NCBI RefSeq assembly: GCF_036662795.1
Contig: NZ_JBAFWZ010000001.1
Location: forward strand, 310,001 to 374,000
Reading direction: 5' to 3'
DNA: 64,000 nucleotides
DNA from: Lysinibacillus_B sp036662795
GTDB taxonomy: Bacteria; Bacillota; Bacilli; Bacillales_A; Planococcaceae
The notes under the pieces are model-generated. The model was given only the letters and a program-made list of their open reading frames with translations. It was not told where the DNA came from and ran no database searches. Shown here piece after piece: positions 50,561 through 58,932 of the stretch. Numbering within the stretch: position 1 is the first letter of the stretch; every line of letters begins with the position of its first letter. The translations under genes were made by a program, and so were the position numbers.

Positions 50561-51422
50561 ATTGCTCACTCCCTTTTTTCGTATAGAACATAATATCTTC
50601 TAGGGTTGGTCTCTCAATCAAGACCATTTCACCAAAAATAGTTTTTATCCGTTCTTTATCTGCGGTTAATGCTTCAAAACCATGGTTCGATTTTCGAATG
50701 CCTAGGAATTCTTGCTCGGTTTCAGAGTCTAATAAATCGGTGCCACCTTTTACAATGGCATAGTCCTCTTCAATTTGATAAAACTCCTTTGAAAAAACAT
50801 GCTCGCCATTATGAATAAATGTAATATAATCGGCAATTCGGTCTAAATCGGTCGTAATGTGAGTAGAAAAGAAAATGGTTTTATTCTCATCCTGCATAAG
50901 CCTATGCAAGATTTCTAGTAGCTCTCTACGGAAAATCGGATCTAAGCCAGAAGTCGGTTCATCCATAATGATTAATTCCGCATGATGAGATAGGGCCATC
51001 GTTAAGGAAGCCTTCATCATCATCCCTTTTGAAAATGTTTTGATCTTTTTATTTAATGGCAGCTCAAACTCTTTTACATAATGATCGAATTGATTGTCAT
51101 CCCATTTAGGATAGGCTGGCTTAACAATTCGTTTCATTTCCGCTAATGTTAGCTGTTCATAAAAGACATTTTCATCAAAGACAAAACCAATTCTTTGCTT
51201 GATTTCTTTTTCATGCTCCTTATAATCTAACCCAAAAATCGAAACTGTCCCGCTATCGGGCTGCAATAAGTTCATAATTAGTTTAATTGTTGTCGATTTC
51301 CCTACCCCGTTTCCACCGATAAAGCCCGTTACAAACCCTTTTTTCACATGTAATGAAAAGTCCTTTAGCTGAAACCCTTCAAATTTTTTATTGATATGGC
51401 GCAATTCTATTACGTTTTCCAT
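50553..51422 (-). CDS. ABC transporter ATPase subunit (YtrB-like)
   Basis: The 289-residue ATPase has Walker A GGNGVGKSTT, a Q-loop FVFDE, the signature-like TFSKGMMMKASLTMAL (SKGM in place of LSGGQ, common in this branch), Walker B LIIMDEPTSGLDP and the switch histidine in FFSTHI. The C-terminal 80 residues are a regulatory extension. Its start overlaps the gntR stop (TGATG), showing translational coupling. It powers the ABC-2 permease encoded next. Confidence 0.92.
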   Translation of the reverse strand: MENVIELRHINKKFEGFQLKDFSLHVKKGFVTGFIGGNGVGKSTTIKLIMNLLQPDSGTVSIFGLDYKEHEKEIKQRIGFVFDENVFYEQLTLAEMKRIVKPAYPKWDDNQFDHYVKEFELPLNKKIKTFSKGMMMKASLTMALSHHAELIIMDEPTSGLDPIFRRELLEILHRLMQDENKTIFFSTHITTDLDRIADYITFIHNGEHVFSKEFYQIEEDYAIVKGGTDLLDSETEQEFLGIRKSNHGFEALTADKERIKTIFGEMVLIERPTLEDIMFYTKKGSEQYV

Positions 51423-51799
51423 CAGTCTTCCTCCCGATATAGCATTGTAAGTAAATCTTGTAATTCTGTAAGGCTAAGCCCGATTTCTTTACTGTTTTGG
51501 ATAGCAGAGAATAATTGCTCTTCAATGACCTTGAATTTTCGTTCTTTGATCATTTCATTATTTTGCTCTGATACAAAAGAGCCTTTCCCAACAACTGAAT
51601 AAATAAAGCCATTCTTCTCCAGTTCTTCATAGGCCCGTTTTGTCGTAATAACACTGACATCTAGCTCCTTCGCTAACTGCCGCATGGAAGGTAGCCCCTG
51701 CCCCGCCTGTAATTCATTCGTTAAAATATGCTTTTTAATTTGAGCGTAGATTTGCTCATAAATCGGTTCCTTTGATAGATTCGATATAATAATTTGCAT
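51422..51799 (-). CDS. GntR family regulator, YtrA subfamily
   Basis: The 125-residue protein has the winged helix of GntR proteins (EPIYEQIYAQIKKHILTNEL, then LPSMRQLAKELDVSVITTKRAYEELEKNGFIYSVVGKGSFV). Only a short C-terminal helix follows, which defines the YtrA subfamily that controls adjacent ABC exporters. ATG 51799 follows AGAGGTAT; an upstream in-frame ATG at 51874 would start inside the operator. It is the first gene of the operon and faces a perfect palindrome at 51821, likely its own operator. Confidence 0.92.
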   Translation of the reverse strand: MQIIISNLSKEPIYEQIYAQIKKHILTNELQAGQGLPSMRQLAKELDVSVITTKRAYEELEKNGFIYSVVGKGSFVSEQNNEMIKERKFKVIEEQLFSAIQNSKEIGLSLTELQDLLTMLYREED

Positions 51800-51820
51800 G
51801 AGAATACCTCTTTTAAAAAT

Positions 51821-51845
51821 ATTGTATATATACTTTATATACAAT
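51821..51845. promoter_or_regulatory. Perfect inverted repeat, probable GntR (YtrA) operator
   Basis: ATTGTATATA (51821-51830) and TATATACAAT (51836-51845) are exact inverted repeats separated by five bases. They lie 22 bases upstream of the gntR start, where the operon promoter should be. Confidence 0.7.
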
Positions 51846-51903
51846 ATATACAAGAAGGATGCCTTATGCAACAATTTTTTCTTTTAGGAGTGTTATGACA
51901 AAA

Positions 51904-51949
51904 TAAAAAAACACCAACAACCGTTGTTAAGTCAATGGTTGCTGATGTT
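51904..51949 (-). terminator. Terminator of the BASS transporter gene
   Basis: On the minus strand AACATCAGCAACC pairs with GGTTGTTGGTGTT (with G-T pairs), followed by seven T residues. Confidence 0.88.
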
Positions 51950-51958
51950 CATTTACAT

Positions 51959-52942
51959 TTAAATTGGCGTTTCACTATTGTCTTTCTGTACCGGATTATG
52001 AAGCTGTTTCTCTACTCCTACTGGCTTTTTTGACCAATAAGTGGCGAGTATTGGACCAGAAATATTATGCCAAACAGCGCCAATTACACTAGGTAAAGCA
52101 GCTATAGGACCAAAATGGGCAGAAGCTAATGCTACCCCTAGACCTGAGTTTTGCATACCTACTTCAATTGAAATAGCTCTTCGATTACTTTCATCTAGCC
52201 CTAACACAAGACCCGTTAAATAGCCCAACAGTAGCCCGAATGCATTATGAATCACTACTGCAGTAAAAATGATAGCTCCAGCCGAAGTAATGCTTTCTAC
52301 ATTTCCTGCAACAACAGCAGAGACAATGATAATAATAGCGATTACTGATATAAGTGGAATGATATTTATGCTTTTTTCTACAACCTGTGGAGCAAATTTC
52401 CTTACAACAATACCTAGAATAATAGGGAAAATAATTACCTGAATAATTGAAGTAAACATCGCCATTGGATCTACAGGCATCCATTTACCTGCAAGTAATA
52501 ATAGGATTAATGGTGTTGCAATCGGAGCTAATAACGTCGAAAAGGAAGTCATGGTAATTGATAATGGTACATTTCCTTTTGCGAGATATACCATGACGTT
52601 TGAAGCAGTACCCCCTGGAACAGAACCCAGAAGGACTAGCCCCGCAGCTAATTCTGCCGGTAAGTTCAACATATAAGAAATTAAAAAGGCGGAAAGCGGC
52701 ATAATGATATATTGGGCACATACACCAATAATAACGGGTATTGGATTCGTTACAATTAGTTTGAAATCAACCACTTTTAATGTAAGACCCATACCAAACA
52801 TAACAATGCCTAGCAAAATCGTAATATATCCTCCAAATATTAAAAACGGATCCGGAGCTATAAAGGCAAGAAGGGCAATAAGGATAACCCATACAGCAAA
52901 GTATTTTCCAGCTATCGTACTAATGGCTTCTAAAATTTTCAT
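51959..52942 (-). CDS. Bile acid:sodium symporter (BASS) family transporter
   Basis: The 327-residue protein has about ten membrane helices. The BASS signatures are GMGLTLKVVDF, GSVPGGTASNVMVYLAKGNVPLSI (sodium- and substrate-binding crossover) and GRRAISIEVGMQNSGLGVALA-like text (NRRAISIEVGMQNSGLG). Bacterial members carry organic anions such as keto acids or pantoate. It lies 10 bases downstream of an FAD-linked 2-hydroxyacid dehydrogenase gene, so its cargo is plausibly that enzyme's substrate or product. Confidence 0.92.
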   Translation of the reverse strand: MKILEAISTIAGKYFAVWVILIALLAFIAPDPFLIFGGYITILLGIVMFGMGLTLKVVDFKLIVTNPIPVIIGVCAQYIIMPLSAFLISYMLNLPAELAAGLVLLGSVPGGTASNVMVYLAKGNVPLSITMTSFSTLLAPIATPLILLLLAGKWMPVDPMAMFTSIIQVIIFPIILGIVVRKFAPQVVEKSINIIPLISVIAIIIIVSAVVAGNVESITSAGAIIFTAVVIHNAFGLLLGYLTGLVLGLDESNRRAISIEVGMQNSGLGVALASAHFGPIAALPSVIGAVWHNISGPILATYWSKKPVGVEKQLHNPVQKDNSETPI

Positions 52943-52952
52943 ATTTCCACCC

Positions 52953-54338
52953 CTATTTCTTTATTTTTAATATTTTATTTGGATTCAAAAGCGCGTCAGG
53001 GTCAAGTGCTTGCTTAATCTTTTCCATCACAAGAAGCGCTTTTCCATGTTCTTTCTCCTGATATTTTTGTTTACCGATGCCGACACCATGCTCTCCTGTA
53101 CAAGTTCCCCCTCGTTCAAGTGCATACATCACAATCAGCTCATTAAATTCATCCGCTTTTTTTATTTGATCAGTATCATTCGTATCAATCATTAATAGAA
53201 CATGGAAATTACCATCGCCAACGTGGCCAACAATCCCCCCTGTAAGCGCTAGTAAATCAAGAGCCTCTCTCGCATGATGAATAGCACCCGCTAGCTCGGA
53301 AATTGGCAAACAAACATCCGTTACCATTAATTTTTTTCCCGGGTGTCCATGGACATAGGCGTAAGCTAAATTATGGCGAGCATCCCATAGCTGATTTCGA
53401 GCTGTATTATCGGTCTCAAACTCTATATTTTTACAATTGTGCTCTTCTACAATCTCTTTCATAAATTCAACATCCTGCTTTAAGCCCGCTTCATTTCCCT
53501 GAAACTCTAAAAATAACGTCGGTTGTTCCTCATAGGCTGTTTTACTATGCAGGTTTACTTGTTTCATTGAAGGTTCATCTACAAGCTCCACTTTTGCAAT
53601 AGGTATTCCCGCTTGTAAAATACTAACGACTGCTTCGACAGCATCATTGACTGTTTTGAAGGATGCTCGTGCAGCCATAATAAATTCTGGAATGCCATAA
53701 ACTCTTAATGTTAATTCAGTAAAGCAACCCAGTGTTCCCTCAGATCCTACAAATAGACCGTTTAAATGAAAACCAGATGAAGACTTTGCTGCTAAATTTC
53801 CTGTATGAATAACCGTACCATCCGCAAGAACTACCTCTAAATCTCGAACTTGATCGCGCATAATCCCATATTTAACAGATGTTGTTCCACTAGCATTGGT
53901 TGCTGCCATACCTCCGAGTGTTGCATCTGCTCCCGGATCAACAGAGAAAAACAATCCGTATTTTTTCAGCTCTTTATTCAACTGAGATCGCGTCACCCCT
54001 GGTTGAACTTTCACAAGAAAATCCTTATCTCTAACTTCTACTATTTTGCTCATCAAGGAAAAATCAATCGTAATCCCGTGGTCATAAGGAATAACATGTC
54101 CTTCTAAGCTTGTCCCTCTTCCAAACGGCACTATCGGAACTTTATATTGATTTGCTATGTTCATAATCTCACTTACTTCTTCCGTTTTTGTAGGAAATAC
54201 TACAATATCCGGTAAACTTGCACTATGGTAAGATTCATCCATGCTATGTTGTTCTAAAACTGTTTGATTCATCGTTACTTGACTTTCTGGAAGAATCCCC
54301 CGTAAAGCAGTTAGCAATTCCTCATTTGTTATAACCAT
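52953..54338 (-). CDS. FAD-linked 2-hydroxyacid dehydrogenase (GlcD / D-lactate type)
   Basis: The 461-residue flavoprotein has the FAD-binding PCMH domain (VVFPTKTEEVSEIMNIA, IVPFGRGTSLEGHV, SVDPGADATLGGMAATNASGTTSVKYG) and the C-terminal oxidase domain with GGIVGHVGDGNFHVLLM and the signature GGTCTGEHGVGIGKQKY. Such enzymes oxidise D-lactate, glycolate or related acids. It is encoded upstream of a BASS transporter and divergent from a FadR-type regulator, forming one small utilisation locus. Confidence 0.92.
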   Translation of the reverse strand: MVITNEELLTALRGILPESQVTMNQTVLEQHSMDESYHSASLPDIVVFPTKTEEVSEIMNIANQYKVPIVPFGRGTSLEGHVIPYDHGITIDFSLMSKIVEVRDKDFLVKVQPGVTRSQLNKELKKYGLFFSVDPGADATLGGMAATNASGTTSVKYGIMRDQVRDLEVVLADGTVIHTGNLAAKSSSGFHLNGLFVGSEGTLGCFTELTLRVYGIPEFIMAARASFKTVNDAVEAVVSILQAGIPIAKVELVDEPSMKQVNLHSKTAYEEQPTLFLEFQGNEAGLKQDVEFMKEIVEEHNCKNIEFETDNTARNQLWDARHNLAYAYVHGHPGKKLMVTDVCLPISELAGAIHHAREALDLLALTGGIVGHVGDGNFHVLLMIDTNDTDQIKKADEFNELIVMYALERGGTCTGEHGVGIGKQKYQEKEHGKALLVMEKIKQALDPDALLNPNKILKIKK

Positions 54339-54441
54339 TTTTTTCTCCCCTTTATTTACCTAGTTCTTCCAACGTACATGGTAACAGTCTATTGGCCCTT
54401 TGATCAAAAAATATGTCATACCAATTTCAGCTTTTCTTTAA

Positions 54442-54455
54442 ATTGGTCCAACCTC
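54442..54455. promoter_or_regulatory. Candidate operator of the FadR-type regulator
   Basis: ATTGGTCCAACC fits the FadR/LldR-family pattern TNGTNNNACNA except its last base. It lies in the divergent interval (54339-54580) between the dehydrogenase and regulator genes. Confidence 0.45.
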
Positions 54456-54580
54456 TATTATTGTACTAAATATTCTGAAAATATCAACAATATTATTTTT
54501 CTAAAATTGATAATTTTAATTTTTTTCTGTAAGATTAAAGCGTTTATAGTACTATGTATTTGAAGGGAGTGACATAGATC

Positions 54581-55321
54581 ATGCCACAACCAAAGCAAAA
54601 AGCTTATCAAATAATTGTTGATCAAATAAGGGAAAATTATTTAAATGGGGATTTATTACCTGGAGAAAAGCTCCCGACAGAAAGAGAATTAGCAAGTCGT
54701 TTTAATGTAAGTCGAACCTCGATTAGAGAGGCACTGCGAAAGCTTGAAATAAAAGGAATTATAGAAATTAAACAAGGCAGTGGTAGCTTTATTAAAGCAT
54801 CAGAAAGCAACACATTAGGAGAAGAGCTTTCGTCTACAATTATAAAAACTGAAAAAAAACGAATATATGAAATGTTAGAGCTTCGCCAGGCACTTGAAGT
54901 AGAATGTGCCTTTTTAGCTGCACGACGGGCTACTTCTGAAGATTTAGAACGAATTAGTCTAGCATTAGAAATGATGATTCGTGCTAAAGATGATGTAGAA
55001 TTAGGTATTCAGGCTGACCTAAGCTTTCATATTAATATTGCTCTCGCTTCACATAACTCCATATTTTTAGGATTATTTCAAACACTTAGTGAGCATATGC
55101 ATGACACAATCCGAGCTACCCGAAGCCAACGCTTGAAGGATCCAGAACGTACACAAGAGACGATTGATGAACATAAAGAAATTTACTTAGCAATCGCAGC
55201 TGGAGAGGCAACTCAAGCCAAACAGCTCATGGAAAAGCATATTACACAAATAAGAAGAGAATTAACTGAGTCACTTTTACTTCATATGAGCGAACAACAC
55301 GAATCACAACCTCCAGTTTAA
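54581..55321 (+). CDS. FadR/GntR family regulator with FCD domain
   Basis: The 246-residue protein has an N-terminal GntR winged helix (QIIVDQIRENYLNGDLLPGEKLPTERELA, then FNVSRTSIREALRKLEIKGIIEIKQGSGSFI) and an all-helical C-terminal FCD ligand domain (MLELRQALEVECAFLAARRAT; metal-type residues in DLSFHINIALASHN and DEHKEIYLAI). LldR/GlcC/PdhR relatives sense lactate, glycolate or pyruvate. Its position opposite the hydroxyacid dehydrogenase gene suggests it controls that operon. GAAGGGAG precedes ATG 54581. Confidence 0.92.
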   Translation: MPQPKQKAYQIIVDQIRENYLNGDLLPGEKLPTERELASRFNVSRTSIREALRKLEIKGIIEIKQGSGSFIKASESNTLGEELSSTIIKTEKKRIYEMLELRQALEVECAFLAARRATSEDLERISLALEMMIRAKDDVELGIQADLSFHINIALASHNSIFLGLFQTLSEHMHDTIRATRSQRLKDPERTQETIDEHKEIYLAIAAGEATQAKQLMEKHITQIRRELTESLLLHMSEQHESQPPV

Positions 55322-55420
55322 CTGGTAGTTTGCTCAGCCCGTGGAACGCTGGGCTACAGGGTTACAACGGTTAGCAAAGAATAAAACTATACTAATTTTA
55401 CATAGGGGGGAAATAAGTAG

Positions 55421-55939
55421 ATGGACATGAAATTTCCAATTGGCTCTTTTCAATTTGAGGATGAAATTACTAGTAGTGGTCTAAGTGTTTGGATTGATGA
55501 GATTGAGGATTTACCAAGATTATTACGAGATGCAGTGAAAAAATTAGAGGATGAACAGCTTGATACAGCTTATCGTTCTGGAGGGTGGACTGTTCGGCAA
55601 GTAATACATCACCTTGCAGATAGTCATATGAATGCCTACTTTCGTTTTAAATTGGCTCTTACGGAAGAAAAACCTGTAATCAAGCCTTATGACGAAACGA
55701 AATGGGCGGAACTATCTGATTATAAATTGCCTATTGAACCTTCACTTTTACTTCTTGAAACACTGCATAAACGCTGGACCTACCTTTTACGTAGTCTAAC
55801 TCCTGCTGATATGGAAAAGATATTTATTCATCCAGATTCAGGTGAAGTTTCAGTAGGTAAAAATATAGGAATCTATGCTTGGCACGGTAAGCATCATCTT
55901 GCTCATATTACTTCTTTATGTAATCGTCAAGGTTGGTAA
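55421..55939 (+). CDS. DinB/YfiT-family putative metal-dependent transferase
   Basis: The 172-residue four-helix protein matches YfiT/BstA: KFPIGSFQFEDEI, WTVRQVIHHLADSHMNAYFRFKLALTE, IKPYDETKWAELSDYKLPIEPSL and WHGKHHLAHI. The three histidines that bind a metal (HH..H and the C-terminal HxxxH) are visible. The family includes bacillithiol S-transferases. GGGGGG lies nine bases ahead of ATG 55421; an in-frame ATG two codons later is an alternative. A hairpin without T tail (GCTCAGCCC/GGGCTA, about 55334-55356) lies between it and the regulator gene. Confidence 0.9.
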   Translation: MDMKFPIGSFQFEDEITSSGLSVWIDEIEDLPRLLRDAVKKLEDEQLDTAYRSGGWTVRQVIHHLADSHMNAYFRFKLALTEEKPVIKPYDETKWAELSDYKLPIEPSLLLLETLHKRWTYLLRSLTPADMEKIFIHPDSGEVSVGKNIGIYAWHGKHHLAHITSLCNRQGW

Positions 55940-56075
55940 AGGACTTTGTGACTTTAGTGTAGCAATGGTTTATATAACATAAAAAGTAAAGCTAAACACA
56001 TTGCCAAATGTTGAAAAAGAACACTTCTGATAGAATTAAGTCAACACAACAAATTCAATCAAAAGAAGGGTCTTT

Positions 56076-56189
56076 ATGTGTAAAGAATATAACCTAAATC
56101 AATTAGTTTTACCTTTGGGTTTAGAAGTAAAGTTACAAAATAATGATATTGCCTTTCACGTACGCCATTTAAATGAAAAGCGTTCTTAG
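56076..56189 (+). pseudogene. Transposase fragment, IS1182-like N-terminus
   Basis: ATG 56076 follows AGAAGGG and encodes MCKEYNLNQLVLPLGLEVKL then QNNDIAFHVRHLNEKRS and a stop. It reads like the N-terminus of IS1182/IS5-like transposases (NQLxLPLxLExxLxxNDIAxxVxxLVE), which are over 400 residues long. Only the N-terminal 37 residues remain, so it is not functional. Confidence 0.6.
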
Positions 56190-56235
56190 GGAAATAAATC
56201 GAAATAACCCGCAGCAAAACTAACCTTTTCTATTT

Positions 56236-56292
56236 AAAAAGTAGACGATTCACTAGAAGTACATATCAGCACTTCTCAACCGTCTGCTTTTT
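56236..56292 (+). terminator. Large imperfect palindrome at the end of the IS remnant
   Basis: AAAAAGTAGACG pairs with CGTCTGCTTTTT and the inner AGAAGT with ACTTCT. It ends in a T run and so could terminate transcription. Confidence 0.6.
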
Positions 56293-56384
56293 ATATTTCA
56301 ACGAAAATTTTGATATATCTTCCTAATATAAACTACAACTAAAGCCCCCAATAGGTGAAGAAGAAAGGAAAATCATACGGATAA

Positions 56385-56828
56385 TTACATTTTGATGTTT
56401 TTATGTAGGAAAATAATTCTGTCTAATTCCTCAAAACCATTTTTCTTATAAAATTCTTCAGCAGGTATCCCTCTATCTGTAAGAAGTATGATATTAGTTA
56501 CTTTAGTATTATCTAGCTCTTTTATTAAATAATTTAACAGAGATTTTCCTATTCCTTTATTTTGCTGTTGTTTTTTTACGCACATCTCATTAATAAAGAA
56601 TTCATCTCCACTCCACCACACTCTATGCACACCCAAAATACAGCCGATAATCTCGTCATTTTCAACTGCTAAAACTCCTAAAAACCCAGGCGTCTTGTAA
56701 AAATCAACCAAATACTTTTTAGCTTGAATAAATGTCCATTGATCGTTCCATGGCTCATCGTTAAATACTTCAATAAATGTTTCTGTACATTCTGTTAAAT
56801 CATCTTCTATTAATAATCTAAATTCCAA
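56385..56828 (-). CDS. GNAT family N-acetyltransferase
   Basis: The 147-residue protein has the GNAT acetyl-CoA-binding motif QQNKGIGKSLLNYLIKEL, the preceding strand EFFINEMCVKKQ, and the C-terminal GIPAEEFYKKNGFEELDRIIFLHK. The start is TTG 56828 after GGGGGA. The substrate is unknown. It stands alone in a stretch of accessory genes. Confidence 0.9.
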   Translation of the reverse strand: MEFRLLIEDDLTECTETFIEVFNDEPWNDQWTFIQAKKYLVDFYKTPGFLGVLAVENDEIIGCILGVHRVWWSGDEFFINEMCVKKQQQNKGIGKSLLNYLIKELDNTKVTNIILLTDRGIPAEEFYKKNGFEELDRIIFLHKNIKM

Positions 56829-57075
56829 GGTCTGTCCCCCATCCTATTACATATATAAGTAAAATTACACCACTTACATACATAAATAATCCTTTCAAAA
56901 TGATTCCTGAAGCATAGTTACAAAAGTTATAAAATGCTTTTTACATAAAAGTCCTCCGCTTGATTTATAAGGATATCTATTTGTAAAATATGGTATTTAC
57001 CCCCTATAACAATACAGCAGCGATGCCCCTGGACTTGATAGGAATATTGATCATGTATTGTACCTACTTTCACCT

Positions 57076-57708
57076 TCATACTTCGTCATTAATATTAGCC
57101 CTGTGTGACTCTACGGTTATATAAGTATAGCTATAAAAAAGGATTTTAATATTTTTTACATTCCACAATTCCCTAAATTCATTAATAGGAACCTTTCGAT
57201 TATAGTTATTGCTATCCCCATTACAATTCACCATTTCCCTTAATGATTCTGAAAGGTAAATATACTCCTTGTCATACCCTACGACAGGGACAAAATGCAA
57301 ATCATTACGATCCTTATGTACTTTAATAAAAGCAATTACGGGAGTTCCTTTACTAACTTCGTACTTTAATGTATCTATATTTCCTTTATAATAATTTGTT
57401 TTAAATCCCTTTTTTCTTAACACTGTTCGAATTCCCTTTGGATATACATTGCCTGCTCTCGTTTTACTAGGGAAATTAGTATATAACTCTTCACCTTCTG
57501 CATCCATTCCAAAATGGCGCAACACATAAGCTGTTGAAAACGCTGCACATTCCCTGTTGTTTTGACTATCTATCCTATTATTCCTTTTAATTAGATAGTT
57601 TGACGGATAATCTCTTTTGCGTAAAACAGGTATGGGTAATGTCATTAAATATGCATTAATGATAGTTGATATAATAATCCATAAAATAATTGTTCTCACT
57701 ATAAACAT
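57076..57708 (-). CDS. C39-like cysteine peptidase with N-terminal membrane anchor
   Basis: The 210-residue protein has an N-terminal membrane segment (about 4-22) and a papain-like C39-type domain. The cysteine is in NRECAAFSTAYVLRHFG, and the histidine is in DLHFVPVVGYDKEYIYLSES with an Asp ten or so residues on. It could cut or bind peptides outside or at the membrane. It lacks the ABC domains of bacteriocin exporters. GGGGGAAGTAGT precedes ATG 57708, and the site lies in the tail of a frameshifted upstream gene. Confidence 0.8.
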   Translation of the reverse strand: MFIVRTIILWIIISTIINAYLMTLPIPVLRKRDYPSNYLIKRNNRIDSQNNRECAAFSTAYVLRHFGMDAEGEELYTNFPSKTRAGNVYPKGIRTVLRKKGFKTNYYKGNIDTLKYEVSKGTPVIAFIKVHKDRNDLHFVPVVGYDKEYIYLSESLREMVNCNGDSNNYNRKVPINEFRELWNVKNIKILFYSYTYITVESHRANINDEV

Positions 57709-57709
57709 A

Positions 57710-57950
57710 CTACTTCCCCCATTGTCTTGCTTCCATATTGAAACAATATTCTAAATCCTTCTTTTGCAAACCTGCCCTATTAGCACAAGAAGCACCTGCT
57801 CTTTTTGAACAAACACCCTTAATAAAAGATCTCCCAATAATTTATTTACTTCAATTACTACATGCTTATTTAACAATGCTGCTACATTAGTCGATGTTCA
57901 AATGTTTTCAAAGCAGGATTTGATAACAATTCCAAATAAGTACATATATT
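57710..57950 (-). pseudogene. Frameshifted gene remnant upstream of the C39-like gene
   Basis: Three overlapping frames read continuously as protein only if two frameshifts are assumed: ICTYLELLSNPALKTFEHRL, then NVAALLNKHVVIEVNK, then IIGRSFIKGVCSKRAG and ASCANRAGLQKKDLEYCFNM, ending EARQWGK at TAG 57710. The stop lies one base before the C39-like ATG. The family is not recognised. It may be a decayed partner gene. Confidence 0.4.
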
Positions 57951-57951
57951 A

Positions 57952-58719
57952 TTAAAAATCACTTACTCCAAAAAAATCAGTTAATAATTGCCCACGACCA
58001 TTAGCATGCCATTCTTGATATTTTTCAAAAACTTTCAAGACGTCACCTTCATAACATTCTTCTACTAAATATTGAATAGCGGATGCACTTCTCCAATAAT
58101 TAAGCATAATAGCAGCAAGTGAAGCATGCCCATAACTTCCCGAGCCAAAATGATCTAAACCGAATTGCCCGTATTTCGGCTTGAACAGTTGAATCATATG
58201 TTCATCGATCGTTCTTAACTCTGTAAATTGCTCATTTGTTAACGTTAATTTTTGGGAAAGATATTCACACATCCCTTCCTCAAACCAAATGCTATCCCCT
58301 CGTTCGTCCTCAAATTCATCTGGAAAAAGCTCAATATGATGTGTTAGTTCATGAGCTAAAATACAAAAAACATGGTCTATTGTAATAGCTTGAAAGTAGT
58401 TTTTTATGTATAGAACCTCTTCAGTATCAGATAGGCCTTCATTTTCCAATTGAGAAAGATAAAAATCACGCCATTCTTTAACACTTGGTGACATAAAAAT
58501 TAGATCTCGATTTGTGTATGCTGGTACAGGGACTTGCGAAAAAACAGAAGTAGCATTTTCACTAGATGTCCAGACGATTGATTTTGGCAGCTCAACAAGT
58601 TCAAACCTATTAATCAATAATTCTTTATAGACAGCTAATTTTTTATTCAATAATTTAATGTCATCAGCGTATCTTTCATATTCTAATAGATCTTCAAACG
58701 CGAAAATTTGTTTAATCAT
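57952..58719 (-). CDS. Putative HExxH zinc metallopeptidase
   Basis: The 255-residue soluble protein has a gluzincin-type zinc site: FCILAHELTHHIELFPDEF (HELTH at about 133-137) and a downstream acidic ligand in SIWFEEGMCEYLSQKL. No signal peptide is seen, so it would act in the cytoplasm. The C-terminal half is helical. GGGAGG precedes ATG 58719. It lies directly upstream of the frameshifted remnant and the C39-like gene on the same strand. The target is unknown. Confidence 0.82.
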   Translation of the reverse strand: MIKQIFAFEDLLEYERYADDIKLLNKKLAVYKELLINRFELVELPKSIVWTSSENATSVFSQVPVPAYTNRDLIFMSPSVKEWRDFYLSQLENEGLSDTEEVLYIKNYFQAITIDHVFCILAHELTHHIELFPDEFEDERGDSIWFEEGMCEYLSQKLTLTNEQFTELRTIDEHMIQLFKPKYGQFGLDHFGSGSYGHASLAAIMLNYWRSASAIQYLVEECYEGDVLKVFEKYQEWHANGRGQLLTDFFGVSDF

Positions 58720-58873
58720 TTTTTTACCTCCCTATAATAATTATAACAATTTTAAGTTAAATAAAGGGAATTATTCTAAAGATGTTACTACCACACTAAA
58801 GTATCGCTTAATAAGGTATGTAAAAAATTAAAAAACCTTACATCGAAAGCTATTTTGAATAACTACAGTGGAA

Positions 58874-58914
58874 ACAAAATACCACTCCATTAAGCTCTCG
58901 GAGTGGTATTTCAT
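58874..58914 (-). terminator. Terminator of the DUF2975-type gene
   Basis: AATACCACTCC and GGAGTGGTATT form an 11-bp stem. On the minus strand it is followed by TTGTTT. Confidence 0.8.
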
Positions 58915-58932
58915 TAATTAGATAACTTCAAC

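Larger units (their letters stand above)
55970..56300 (+). mobile_element. Internally deleted IS remnant
   Basis: This holds the first 37 codons of an IS transposase with its ribosome binding site, followed within 50 bases by a transposon-style imperfect palindrome (56236-56292). The body of the transposase is missing. The outer limits are uncertain because terminal inverted repeats were not defined. The rest of the 445-base interval to 56384 holds no gene. Confidence 0.5.
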
